From NCBI GenBank assembly GCA_014904845.1, contig MU119202.1:310001-374000 (forward strand): a DNA stretch of 64,000 bases, in the 5' to 3' direction. Shown piece after piece: positions 21,842 to 33,340 of this stretch; the stretch's first letter is position 1, and each line of letters begins with the position of its first letter. The DNA is from Acephala macrosclerotiorum. Taxonomy: Eukaryota > Ascomycota > Leotiomycetes > Helotiales > Mollisiaceae. The notes beneath the pieces were generated by a model, which was not told where the DNA came from, made no database searches, and worked only from the letters and a program-made list of their open reading frames with translations. Both the position numbers and the translations under genes were made by a program.

Positions 21842-24496
21842 ATGTCTCCTCCCAGACAACCCATAGAAGCCATCGATCGCCCAGATGAGCTCCTAAAACA
21901 AGCTCCGACGGGAGCAGACAAAAGGGCAGATGATATAGGTAGTTCAGCTTCGGAGCAGGGAGGGGCTATTGTAAGCATGGAAGGGAACATGGAAGCTGCT
22001 TCAACGACTGCAGGCTGTCCTGACGAGGAGATCGCGGAGCAGCAATCTGCCGCCGGTATGAGTGCAGGCAAGAATCATGGGGAAGTAGCTAGGCCTGTAG
22101 AGAGTGATGGGCAGCAATCACACGGGACTCGAGAAGAAACAGCATTCGCCCACGATCCTATGGAATCCTCAACTGCCACCCTGAAACCAGAGCCAATTTC
22201 CTCCACGAAGTCCTCTACATCTTTCACGCCACATCATCTTTCGCCAGATGATCAGATATACCGAGATCCTACTCCAAAAACGCCTGCATCGTCACAACCA
22301 CCTTCTCGTTCGGCCTCGAGTGCTGCATCGATTCCACATTATGGACGGGCGGCAGATGGTTTGGAGAGGTCTCCGACAAGGTCTGACGCTGGCTTTGATG
22401 AGAAGGCATCTGCTAGTGAAGATGAGAGGGAGACAACTTCAAGGTCCGAGATTCAAAGCATAATGGACCAGTTTAGTGAGGAGGGGCAAGGTCCTGGCCA
22501 TGAGGAAGTCATGTCACCAAGACTGGAATTTGCTGGACCCCTACTCGGAAGTCCCATTCAACACCCTCCAAGGAAGTCGAGTCTGGAACCTTTGAATTCG
22601 GGCTCAGCAAGTGCTACACAGAGCATGCAGGACTTAAGAATCCCCTCGCAGTCGTCAATACATCACACAGCCCGGGATCCGACAGATATCGGGCCCGCTG
22701 TCCCCCCAAAACCTGGGTCGATCCGCAGTCTAGGTCAGTCAAAGGGCGTAGACGATCGAGCACAGAGTGTGGATTCCCCAATGTCCCCACCACTTCATAG
22801 ACCACCTCCACCTGAACCGGAGCCAGAACCTGATTTGCCTTTTGACTTTCATCGATTCTTAGAGCAATTGAGACATAGGACAGCTGATCCAGTAGCCAAA
22901 TTTTTGAGGTCTTTCCTGCAGGAATTCGGCAAGCGGCAGTGGATGGTTCATGAGCAAGTTAAAATCATAGGTGATTTTCTAGCCTTTATAACAAACAAGA
23001 TGGCTCAATGTGAGGTTTGGCGTGAGGTTTCAGACGCGGAATTTGACAACGCCCGCGAGGGCATGGAGAAACTGGTCATGAATAGGTTATACACTCAGAC
23101 TTTCTCCCCTGCCATTCCTCCTCCGCAACCACTTCCTGGATCAAAAGGTAAACGACGAGGAGGTGAACGCCAGATGGGACCGGGAAGGAAGGGCCAACAC
23201 CAAGAAGACGTTGAGCGCGACGAAATTCTAGCTCAAAAAGTCAGCATATATGGTTGGATTAAGGAGGAGCATTTGGACATACCTCCAGTAGCGGATAGCG
23301 GGAAGCGATTCTTACTCCTGGCCCAACAAGGTGAGTGCCAGCATTCACAGCAATTCGATTAGTTTCAGCTAATATCTGTTGCAGAGCTTCTGAAGATAAA
23401 GACCTACAGAGCTCCGCGCGACAAAATAATTTGCGTGCTCAATTGCTGCAAAGTCATATTTGGTAACAATCTCTCGCTTCTTTGCTCAGACGTATCACTA
23501 AACATCCAAAGGACTTCTCAAACACTCTAAAGCCGACTCCTCTGCGGATTCATTCATGCCTCTTCTGATATATGTTGTTTTACAGGCCAATCCCGAACAC
23601 TTAGTCTCTAACGTGCAATATATCCTGCGCTTCAGAAATCAAGATAAGCTAGCTGGGGAAGCTGGCTACTATCTGTCTTCTCTGGTAAGTAATGTTTCTT
23701 CAGGTCGATCATGTAACGCATCGGGACTAACCATTCGAAGCTTGGTGCTGTGCAATTTATTGAAGGACTGGACCGGACTACCCTTACTATTTCGGACGAA
23801 GAATTTGAAAAGAATGTGGAAGCTGCGGTTTCGGCGATTGCTGAAAAACACCAAGCCGACGCTATCGAAAACCCTGTTTCAGCCCAATTGACAGAAAAGT
23901 CAAGCCTTGCCCGTCCAGAGGTGACCCCTCGGCATTCAATGGAAGGCGAGTCGTCAAATCCACGCAAATCCACATCTTCAAATGAATATGATAGTGGTGA
24001 TGGCTTCGACGAAAAAGCTGCTATGACAGGTCTACTGCGTACGATTCAGCGGCCTTTGTCCTCGATCGGGCGGATATTCTCAGAGGAAACGAGTTCTTCT
24101 CAAACTGGCCCGGCACGGACGCCTCTACCTGGTAACACTCCACGAATGACCCCATCCCCGCGAGTCAGCTCAGATGGACCGCAAGGCCTGCCACGTTTAC
24201 CAAGCAATCAAGATTCCAGCGCTCGCAGCAGAATGAGTGCTGAGGACGCCGCAGCAAGGCAGGCTTCCGCTGAAGCCGCAGAGGCGCATCGCATCCAGCG
24301 AGCAGAACATGCGAATGTGGTAGAAACCCTAGCTGGGATGTTTCCTGACTTGGACAGGGAGATCATAAGTGATGTTGTCACTCAGAAAGACGGAAGGTGA
24401 GCCTACAATACTCAGAACCCTTCATACCTGCTCATATGCTAATCTTTTGTTAGGGTCGGCCTTGCTGTAGATGCTTGTCTTGCGCTGAGCTCGTAG
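21842..24496 (+). CDS. VPS9: VPS9-domain Rab5 GEF with CUE domain
   Basis: Exons are 21842-23330, 23385-23462, 23512-23684, 23741-24396 and 24454-24496, giving 812 aa. A long disordered Ser/Pro/Glu-rich N-terminus (to about 325) precedes a helical bundle (LPFDFHRFLEQLRHRTADPVAKFLRSFL). The VPS9 domain is at about 470-600: RDEILAQKVSIYGWIKEEHLDIPP, ICVLNCCKVIFGLL, ADSFMPLLIYVVLQANPEHLVSN and GEAGYYLSSLLGAVQFIEGLD. Asp535 in ADSFMP and the Tyr pair in GEAGYY match the catalytic Asp and Tyr of the family. A C-terminal CUE domain (about 768-812; NVVETLAGMFPDLDREIISDVV) would bind ubiquitin. The family activates Vps21/Rab5 GTPases in endosome and vacuolar sorting. The last coding exon is only 43 bp yet completes the CUE fold. 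Confidence 0.93.
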
Positions 24497-25053
24497 GGCT
24501 TTTGGGTATTTCAGAAGCTGACGGATAGCATTTTCGGGCGAGCTGGCATTGCATATTGACTTTTGAGCGTAGCATAGGCGTTTCTTTGATATCCCGTAGC
24601 GCGTAACTTGGGGCATGCACAAACCATCAGACTTAGAGTTAAGTACGTCAGATGAAAACATAATAGCCATAATATATCCACGCCATGATGACAATAACGC
24701 AATGTTCCCTTGTTGTATGGATGATTGATCTTTCCTTGATTAATGTTTACTGCACGGTTATGGAGATTCGCTTAAAGAATGAGAAATCAAGGGCAGATGT
24801 TGTATGCTAGATTGAATGACAAAAGTGGAACAAGAGGGTCTTAGCTTTTCTTAACATATCTTGATGTTCATCTGAGGAGTACGTTGTCAAAAGTCGAGTT
24901 GTGGTACCCCAGACACGGAACGGAAGAACCCAAAGGCCGACTAGCCCTTGAAGACCAGCGCTTTTAACAATTTTATTGTCTCGGAAAAGAATACCCCACT
25001 GCTCATGCCTCTTGCTCTTTGATTGCTCCTGAAAGACGCTGCAGTCTACAATC
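24497..25053. other. VPS9 3' flank and next promoter
   Basis: These 557 bp lie between two genes read in the same direction. AT-rich stretches around 24700-24830 suit a 3' end. No gene is seen. Confidence 0.45.
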
Positions 25054-27553
25054 ATGGCTAAGATCAAGAAGAAGGGTGGCAATGGGGGCGAGTCTTCAGA
25101 AAGCGCAATTCCTCCAGCTCCTGTACCTGCTTCGACTCCGTCAATATCCAAGCCAAAAGAGACCAAGCCTCCACAACCATCAACATCTGCATTGATAATA
25201 TGTCGCAACAAGTACGTTAATCTAGGGTTTATACAGCAGAAGTTTCGGAATAGCTCATGCCTTTCCGCGCCCTTCGTGGCTGGAATGCGGATTGTCACAA
25301 GGGCTGACGCTATGCTCAAGACCACTTACTTACCTCTTGCCTTACTGTTGCGCAAATCAAGTAAGGACTGGCAGCTAATTCTCCAATTACAGACACTGGC
25401 GCTATATCTCATCCTTCCACGGACCATGGCTACAATTGCCACCAGAAGTCCTCGAAAGTCTGGCGAACAATAACTACAATTTACCCCGTCCTCGTCCTAT
25501 TGATCCTGCTGTGTTCTTCGACCTCCTCAAAATCCGACAATTGGTGGATGATGCTACAAATCTTGCCGTGCGAGCAGCAAGCGGCGTCACATCTTCCTCT
25601 CTTACGAACTCTTTAAATGCTGGGAACGGTCTTCTAGGCAATGGTGGGGCAGCATTGGGACTTGGGCTTGGTGGGGGAGGCGGAAATGCCAAATTGAGTA
25701 GGGAACGCAAGCATCGAATGCGAGAGCAAGCTACGCAGAAGTTGTCAAAGGCATACCATTTGGACGAGATTGCGTGTAGCGTTGCGACCATGCAATCTGC
25801 TTCAACACTAGAAGACGTTGCTCATCTTGTCCTTCAGAGGAATCCGAACGATGCGGATGCAAAATATGTCCATTTCTTCCACGAAAAGATACCTTCCCGT
25901 CAATTGGCAGAATGTACAAGTCTCCAACCTCTCGACGAAGTCATTGCCGAAAGACCCAGCGAAGGAGAGATATTAAGAACACGGGCTGTCACAAAGATCT
26001 TCAAGGAAGATTTTGTTGGCGCAGCACAAGATCTCACAGCAGCATTACAGGTTTGCAGATACTACCAGGGCCAACACAAAGCGGGACGACAGCAGTTACA
26101 GCTAGCAAGCGAAGCCGCTGCTGAAGCTCAACGTAACGGCAATAGTAGATGGAGAGAGGAAATCAAGCTTGATGAAGAGGATCATCCAAGCAGCCTGGAA
26201 ACCCAACTTTTATTTCACCGAGCTGGCGTTTATCTTACCATTGCCTGTCAACATGTCCATGATGCTTTACCACCCAAAGCCTCTCAGAACGGCGCCAACG
26301 GCGTTAAGCCACATACGAATGGCGATGCAGATCAAGCAGCGGAGCCAGTTGAGATGACCCCTGTTGAGAAAGAGGCGCATCGAAAGCGTCTCGAAGCTCG
26401 GAAGATTGTAAAGACGAATGCCAAGAGAGCTTTGAGAGATTACGTTGCATATCTAGCTCACTTCGACTATACCCCAGGCCTGCCAGCTGAGATCACAGAG
26501 GAATTCGTACGCAAAGTAAATCAAGCAGCGAATGGATTCAAAATCCCAAGGCCCCAGAATCACAGTAGAAGCCTCGATCTTGAGAGCAATGCATCATTAA
26601 GTAACGGCCAACTCTCCGATGCTCTCATCCCTCATAATGGTCACGGCAATCGTTCTCGGCCACAATCCGGCACGACACGAAATGCTGAGATCCCAAGCTT
26701 ACCTCCATCTGTTGTTCATAAGATGTCGGCATTGTTTTCTGCAACGCCTCCAGCAGATCTCCCTGCGTATCCAGAGACTTCTACTGCTCTTACCACCAAG
26801 CAACAAATGCAAGCAGCTCAGAACGAAGCAGCCAAGGCCATTCTTGCCCAGACGGATTGCCATGAAGCTCTTACCTATCACCCACTTCTTACAGATGCTC
26901 TTCATTCATTGCTTCTCTGTCATTGCTTAGTCCAAACATCAGCTCGTGAGCTTCAACGCCACGCTCATATGGTTGCCAGACTCGCTCGAGTTTGTGATGG
27001 ATATCCAATTTTCCAAGCAGCTCGATCGCCTAGCCGTGCTGATTGGATTGAGGTTGTTCGTCGTGCAGAGAATTGGATTGGACTCCAACAATCTTGGGAA
27101 TCACTTTGCGCCCCAGCTCCTTTACCGGGCCAGGTGCCTCAAAATCAACAGAAAGAGACTCCTGCAGAAAAAAGAGAGCGTCTCAAGCAGCAAGCCATCA
27201 TGGAAGCCTTGGAAGATGACCGAGTCCATGACGAAGCAAGTTTCCATGCGGCTGTCGCAGCACGACAACGTCGGCAAGAAGAAGAAGCTCGTAAGGCAGA
27301 AGGCAGAGAAATGCCAAAGCGATGGGCCCAGGAAGACGGAAAGGAGTACCCTATTAGCACTGAGAGAGCTCAAGCACTGGTGCGTTGGATCCGAGAAGCT
27401 CCCATTGGAGGCGAGGCAGGCGGACCTCGCAAGAAGAAGAGCACCAAGACAGGAGCGAAGGGAAAGGGTAAAGCTAATATCGATGAAGCAATGGCTGGAT
27501 TGGCGGTTGGTGACAACGATGGTTTTGAGCCCGTTGAGGAAGAGGTCGATTGA
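25054..27553 (+). CDS. conserved fungal protein with TPR-like helices
   Basis: Exons are 25054-25211 and 25393-27553 (intron 181 bp), giving 772 aa. A Lys/Pro-rich leader (MAKIKKKGGNGG) is followed across the intron by the compact motif ICRNKHWRYISSFHGPWLQLPPEVLESLA. Then come IDPAVFFDLLKIRQLVDDATNLAVRAASG and a basic stretch (LSRERKHRMREQA). Ala-rich helices resembling tetratricopeptide pairs follow (LRTRAVTKIFKEDFVGAAQDLTAALQ, LLFHRAGVYLTIACQHV). The region CHEALTYHPLLTDALHSLLLCHCLVQTS is strongly helical, and the C-terminus is Lys-rich with an acidic end. I recognise it as a conserved Pezizomycotina-type protein but cannot assign a function. The splice join is supported by the tight motif it creates. 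Confidence 0.82.
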
Positions 27554-27969
27554 TCTCAAGATCTTGTGTATGAGTTTTGATGAATAGATGTGCCACCAAT
27601 AAATGGTTGGATTAGACTAGTGTGCCTCTTACGTGCATAACATGACGCCGCCTCCCCGCCCTTGGAACGACAACTTCGCTTCTTAAGGCGCAATGAACAT
27701 CGTCAACATCCCACTCTGGGTTGTTCATAACGTACACGAACTGAAAGCTCAATGGTGTTCGACCTAAGGGACGTCCGAATTTGGAAGTCTACAAGAATAT
27801 CCCGAGTACTAGAGGCGAAGAACCTGTTCCGACGTCATGTTGTACACGGTACATCAAGCAGATATAAAGACGTGACTTCGCACATCCAAAACATTAATCT
27901 ACACCTTTCCATACTCAACCTAATATTAACACATTTCAATTCAAAAATTTCAAGTGTTAAAAGTTCACC
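27554..27969. promoter_or_regulatory. HAD gene promoter with candidate TATA box
   Basis: A TATAAA at 27863-27868 lies about 105 bp upstream of the HAD start codon, followed by a C/T- and A-rich leader, a usual arrangement for an inducible fungal promoter. The left side is the 3' flank of the preceding gene. Confidence 0.4.
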
Positions 27970-28863
27970 ATGGGCAAAGTACGCACCGACGACCCCTCAA
28001 AACTAAAAGACTTCAAAGTCCTCTCCTTCGACGTCTACTCAACCCTAATCGACGAACCAACCGGAATGTTCACGAACCTCCAACCCATCCTCGCCCGCCT
28101 CCCTCCAGGAAATCCCTATTCAAATAACAAAAAACACACCCTCGCCCAATTCTCAGTCTTCGAGCACTCACTTCAAGCCTCCCGACCGACACTCCGATAC
28201 AACGAGCTCTTGCCTTTAGCATACAAAGCATTCGCTCAATCCCTCGGCCTTCATTCTCCATCCGAGGAAGAAGCTCAAGCATTTGGACAAAGTATCGGAA
28301 CCTGGCCTGCATTTCCCGACACCGTATCTGCACTCCTCTCCTTATCAAAACATTACAAACTCGTCATTTTGTCAAATATAGACAACGACTCCATCTCCCG
28401 AACCATTTCCGGTCCTTTGTCACCTGTGAAGTTCGATTTAGTTTTAACTGCTCAAGAAATTGGGAGTTACAAACCTGATTTGAGGAATTTCGAGTATTTG
28501 ATTGAGAAGATTGGGAGTGATTTGGGGGTCAAGAAAAGGGAGATTTTGCATACGGCGCAGAGTTTGAGGGCTGATCAGGTGCCGGCGAAGAAGATTGGAT
28601 TGAAGGGTGCTTGGATTGACAGGGAGAGGTATGTCGGTTCTTACTTTGGTTTAAAGTTGGCCGAGCTCTTGGGACAGTCTTTCAGGAGTTGGGCTCTTGT
28701 GCTCTTCGATGTTGTAGGAAATCTCATACTGATTTTCGTCGATAGGCAAGATGAGAAGGTGAGGGTGTTGAAGGAGAGGGGGGAGGTAGACTTTACTTGG
28801 AGGTTTGAGAGTATGGGGGAGATGGCTGAGGCTGTTGAGAGCTTACCTCGAGCCAGTGTGTGA
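27970..28863 (+). CDS. HAD-superfamily hydrolase, haloacid dehalogenase type II-like
   Basis: Exons are 27970-28628 and 28746-28863, giving 258 aa. The HAD motifs are visible: motif I LSFDVYSTLID (nucleophile Asp in FDVYSTL), motif II LVILSNIDND, motif III Lys in SYKPDLRNFEYLIEKIG, and motif IV around HTAQSLRADQVPAKKIGLKGAWIDR. The helical cap (about residues 35-115) fits type II 2-haloacid dehalogenases. Fungal members are often annotated 2-haloalkanoic acid dehalogenases, but real substrates are mostly unknown. Motif I has Ser where Gly is usual (DxYGTL). The intron removes an out-of-place hydrophobic stretch and gives the normal ending VDFTWRFESMGEMAEAVESL. Confidence 0.88.
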   Translation: MGKVRTDDPSKLKDFKVLSFDVYSTLIDEPTGMFTNLQPILARLPPGNPYSNNKKHTLAQFSVFEHSLQASRPTLRYNELLPLAYKAFAQSLGLHSPSEEEAQAFGQSIGTWPAFPDTVSALLSLSKHYKLVILSNIDNDSISRTISGPLSPVKFDLVLTAQEIGSYKPDLRNFEYLIEKIGSDLGVKKREILHTAQSLRADQVPAKKIGLKGAWIDRERYVGSYFGLKLAELLGQSFRSWALVLFDVVGNLILIFVDRQDEKVRVLKERGEVDFTWRFESMGEMAEAVESLPRASV

Positions 28864-29341
28864 TGAAATTAACCTGGACGATGGAAGGAAGATCACGACG
28901 AGATGAAGATCTAGAATGTTCAGTCTGGGAGGAGCAACGTTAGACCTTTATATACCATGTTGAACTCATGTCTTGTCGTCTTATTTTTGCTTCCTACGTC
29001 GTCAATGTTCTGACTTGCGCTTGAAAATCAGATTGCCACCATGTGTGCAACTCTACACCACCGGTTTGTGCTTCGCAGCCATACTCCTTTATTCACGCCA
29101 ATATCCGCCCCACGCCCCCTGAATTCATAACGCCATGCTTTCCAACAACTCAACTCCAAGAGACCATCCACCGTCTCCGACAAATCTCATCTGTAGCTAG
29201 ACTTTCAAAGTACCCACTCGGCACTCAGAAACCCAACTTTTTCATCAGCACTTCTTCCACTGGTGCCGGAATTATTCTGTATCATTCCTGCGGCCAAAAC
29301 CTGACCCAAAAAGGTTAAACTCAATCGGCCAATGATGTTTA
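28864..29341. other. intergenic between convergent genes
   Basis: These 478 bp hold the 3' flanks of the HAD gene and of the first zinc-cluster gene. No gene is supported. Confidence 0.5.
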
Positions 29342-31949
29342 TCAGGGCTTTATGGAATTCTCGTACCCTGCCGAGAGACTCATGAAATTATCAATCTCAT
29401 TTAGACCGTCTGTCTCCAGACTCTGCATCAGTTCGAGTTGTTGTTCTTGACTGAGACTTCCTTGTCTCATCTCCGTGTCGAAATGCTCGTCCGCGAACAT
29501 GTGGGCGCCGAAGTTGTTGTATGGCGTTGGTTGCATAAAGTAGGAGGGATCGGCGATAACCGGTTGCTGCATCTGGTGTATTTGTGATGATGAAGGTGGT
29601 GGTGGTGCTAGAACCTGGGATTGCCCTACTGCCATCGGGTTCCAGGCGTTCGAGGGAAGGGCTTGAGGTTGCGTGAAATCAGGAGGGAAGTAGCTGAACC
29701 GGCGATCTGTCTGTACGCTCGATGGTCCAGCGAAGATAGAATTAGAGCGGAAGGATGGTTGTGGCGGAGGTAGAGGACCGCCAAATTCAAAATTCGAGAC
29801 TGGTTCTGGCATTTCATTGAAGACATAACCGAATTGAGGTGGCGAATGGTATGCGTTTTGAGAATATGCAAGCGAGCCAGTTGTAGCACTGGAATGCTCC
29901 GAGGCAGAAGGAGAGTTGGCATCGGTCAGAGATGATGGAGACGTTGCTGAGAGTGATGATGGTGCCTGGGAACTTTCTCTCGTGTCGTAACTCTTGAAGA
30001 TTGCTTTTGCCAGTGTTGCGTAAAGATCGGAAGCTGCTGAAGTCCCGGGCCAGCGTTCTCGACACTTGAGAATCACATCGAGAGCGATCTCAATATGCTC
30101 CTCCAGTTCCTCTTTAGGATGCAAAGCCCGAACTTCGGGATAAGAAATCGACCAGAGGACCGTGTTGACAGCTTGGAATATTGTTAAGACAAATACCCAT
30201 GTGATGTCCACCATGGCGGATGACATCTGTCTGCTGGTGCTTTTGATATTTGTTGAAGCAGCGTCGTAGCACATTATGGCAGAACGTACTGACGGTTTCG
30301 GGACTTGTGGTGATGGCCGTAAAAGCATTACAACCATTGTGTTATATCGCCCAACGAACCTGAGAAAAGGGTTAGTGGCTGTTCATCCAACCAATCACAT
30401 AATTACTGACCATGGCTTGCTCCAAGGAGGATTCTGAGGACAGTTTTCCACCCAATCCTTGAGTTTCTGTTCCATTTGGGCGTACCACGGATGGTCCTCG
30501 CTACGTGGTTCGGGTCGCTTCTTTTGATATAGCACTCGTCGAATCTCCGCTTGAAGAAGTCGCATCCGAAGGAAGTGAATAGTCACAGTCTTCTTCTCTG
30601 AGACGGGTCCAGGCAGGATAGCATCTGCAGTTATGTATTCATCGTCTATTGGTTCAAAGAATCCAACATCAATGTGATCTTGACCAGTGGCAAATGCATT
30701 GGGCCGTCCCATGCTGTGTGCAAGGCCAAATTCCATGGAAAGAATGATCCAAGAAAGTCGTCGTCGCATATCCATCTCCAGAGGCCCAATCTGAGCTGCA
30801 CCTGTGGTAATTGTCTTTTCCTCAGTCAAACCAAGTTGCTGACACAGACGTGTCGCAAGTCCCACGATGTAGTAGATGGCCGTCCTTGTTGGAGTCAGAA
30901 GCGAATATTGAGCGATTAAGACCAAGCACTGGAGTGTCCTCATATCCTTCGGGCGGATTACATCTTCCATGTAACCCATAGCTGCTAGATAGTAACTGTC
31001 CGCCAGACCAGCATATTGAGGATCCAATTTCTGCATCGAGATTGCAAGCATCATTCGGACGACGAAGTTTTTGTAGGGATCGGTACTTCCATCGTACACT
31101 TCTTGCATATCCTTGGCAAAGGTAGGCTCATGTAAAGTTGGTGTTAAGTACTGAGCTGCCAATATGTAAGACGAAGGTCAGGAGAAGCCGAAGAAGAGCC
31201 AAATCGGACTTGACAAGTTCTGGATTAAGACAAACGCGACTTACCTTTCTGATTGAATACCTCCACCAGTTTGTCTGTCACCAAGCGACTGGGCAGGGTG
31301 GGAGCTGGCACAGCGCTGATCATAGGATACGACTTCTTACGAGTAGCTGCTTCGGGTGACTGCACAGGAGTTCGACGCTGGCGGACCTCAGGCACAAGTT
31401 CCCTAATGCTCCTCGAATCGGTATACTTCTTTGCTTCCTCCATGACTAGCCTTGTCATTGCAATGCCACTCGAAGGGCCTAGGAATCGTGGTGTCTCATC
31501 ATCTGCATCCAAGCGGACCAGCCCACCTGGCCGTACAATGTCTTCGGTATTCTGTGGGAAACCTTCCTCTTCGGTGTATTGCGCCAATTCTGCCTCCAAC
31601 GCTCTTACTTTATCTTGAAGTCGGATCACATATGTTCGAGATATCTTCTTCCCCTTCGTCGTATCGAAGTACTCACAAATTGCGCCAGCCCTCTCGCAGG
31701 GGAGGCATCTCGGAAGATTAGGATCGCATCTCGTCTTTCTCTAGTCACTGTCAACACCCGTAGGCTAGTAAGAAGGCCGATAAGAATGGCACAAACCTGG
31801 CGACACCGACAGCATGCTGTCAGAGTATGCGCGATCCTAGGCGAATGGTCATCACTTTCATGACTGCTTTCTCGAGCACGAGAAGTCTTGGCCTCACGAG
31901 CCCTATTGACAGAGCTCTGGGCCTGCCGGAACAGATCTGCCGCGTCCAT
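29342..31949 (-). CDS. Zn2Cys6 transcription factor with Fungal_trans domain
   Basis: Exons on the minus strand are 31797-31949, 31245-31740, 30411-31155 and 29342-30359, giving 803 aa. The binuclear zinc cluster has C46-X2-C49-X6-C56-X6-C63-X2-C66-X6-C73, followed by a basic linker (KGKKISRTYVIRL) and a coiled coil (DKVRALEAELAQYTEEE) for dimerisation. The Fungal_trans regulatory domain begins AQYLTPTLHEPTF and includes YYIVGLATRLCQQLGL, DMRRRLSWIILSMEFGLAHSMGRP and FVGRYNTMVVMLLRPSPQ. The C-terminus is Ser/Pro/Gln-rich and probably activating. Intron 1 splits the cluster between Q51 and R52. The start is the first ATG, MDAADLF. Target genes are unknown. It is head to head with a second zinc-cluster gene. 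Confidence 0.93.
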
Positions 31950-33340
31950 CGACAACGTCTAACTTCACTCTATAAGGCGGAATGAGGAAATGATAATGCG
32001 CCCGAACTTGTGAGATTCATCATCATCGACGTTGCAGCCTGTGGGGTATTCCACGACCGCTGTGGCCTTGTACAGCGGAGAGAAGACAGGAGGACTGACA
32101 GCGGAATGGCGTTGTACCTGGAGTCCGGGGATTGTGTTGAACAAAAGAAATTCGAGTCGCGCATCAAGAAGCCATCTTCGAGAGCATGTTGGAGTTCGGC
32201 CTGATCGAGGTTCCAGTCTGTGGAGAATGTGTGCGACTGGAGAGTCGAGGATTTAGTCGGGCTTGGAGAAGGAAGGGTTCACGGATGATGTTCCAATAGG
32301 GTGCAGGGGGAGTTGCAACTGGACAGGGCAGGTGAGAAGGATGCTGGTGGATGCGCCAGATGCACCAGAGAGGACATGCACGCGGCACCCAAAGGGTTCT
32401 GTTACCTCTGTCCTATCACGACAGAAAATCGAGGTAACGAGCTGCATCTTTCTGCACTTTTTCCAACCTGAAACCAACAGTCGCTAGCTGACTGCCACTG
32501 TACAGTACAGTCGGAGCGCTGAAGTCTGGAGTCGCTGTTCTGATTTGACGCTGGCGACGACGACCCTTGCTGGGCGTCCAGACGTGGGCTTGGGCTTATC
32601 TGGCCGGCGACGTTCAGGGATCTTTTTCAGTCTGATCACGGGATATTTTAATTTGTTTTTGGCTTTCGCGGGCCTGAGGTTGCCAGTCCAGGAATTGCCC
32701 GCTCCATCCTGGTATCACATCCCGAGGACTCCAGGTCGAGACTCTCTCCACGAAGTGAAGTATATCCTCGCCATTCCAAATCTTGTGCCTGAAGTCCTGA
32801 GGTCCCCCGGAACAATCGCCACCACGGTATACGAATCAACCAAGTACTCGCCAGAAAAGCACTTCGGCTGCAAAACGCCCCTCCTCGTCTAGACGATTTC
32901 TAGAAAAGACATTGTGGGGTCTACGGCTTGACAGGCAGACTTCATGTTGGACAGACTACATTAGACTCTAACGCCGGTAAGCTTCTAAGTTGCATGAATA
33001 GCCTTCTTAGTCATGCCATGTAACATCGCCGGGCCTTCTCTTCTATTGGCGTGTAGAGGCATGCGATATCCCGGGTAGGGGTCAGTGAAGCCAGTGCCAC
33101 ATGCTCGCTCTGTTCGAAATCAGAAACCTGCTGCTGAGAATTGCCACAGAGCAGGAACTGGTCTGATTATGCGTTTCAGGATGTTCTTATCTGAAGACTG
33201 TGGTAGCCTTGTTCTTTGACCCTTTAGTGCGAAGACTCCCCGACCTGAGGCTGACATGAAAAAATAGCACACATTTGAGACCAAAATGAGCTTGGAAATC
33301 AACTGAAACTTGACATTGGAACTATCCATAAGCAAGCGAC
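31950..33340. promoter_or_regulatory. shared upstream region of two zinc-cluster genes
   Basis: This 1.4 kb region lies between divergent transcription factor starts. Short open frames on both strands (for example 32545-32892 plus) have no coding character. Long regulatory upstream regions are usual for such regulators. I could not pick out a convincing repeated CGG-Nx-CCG operator by eye. Confidence 0.45.

Noticed and set aside
32545..32892. 115-codon plus-strand frame between the two zinc-cluster genes
   Set aside because: A hydrophobic patch is present but the rest is not protein-like; it lies in a regulatory region.
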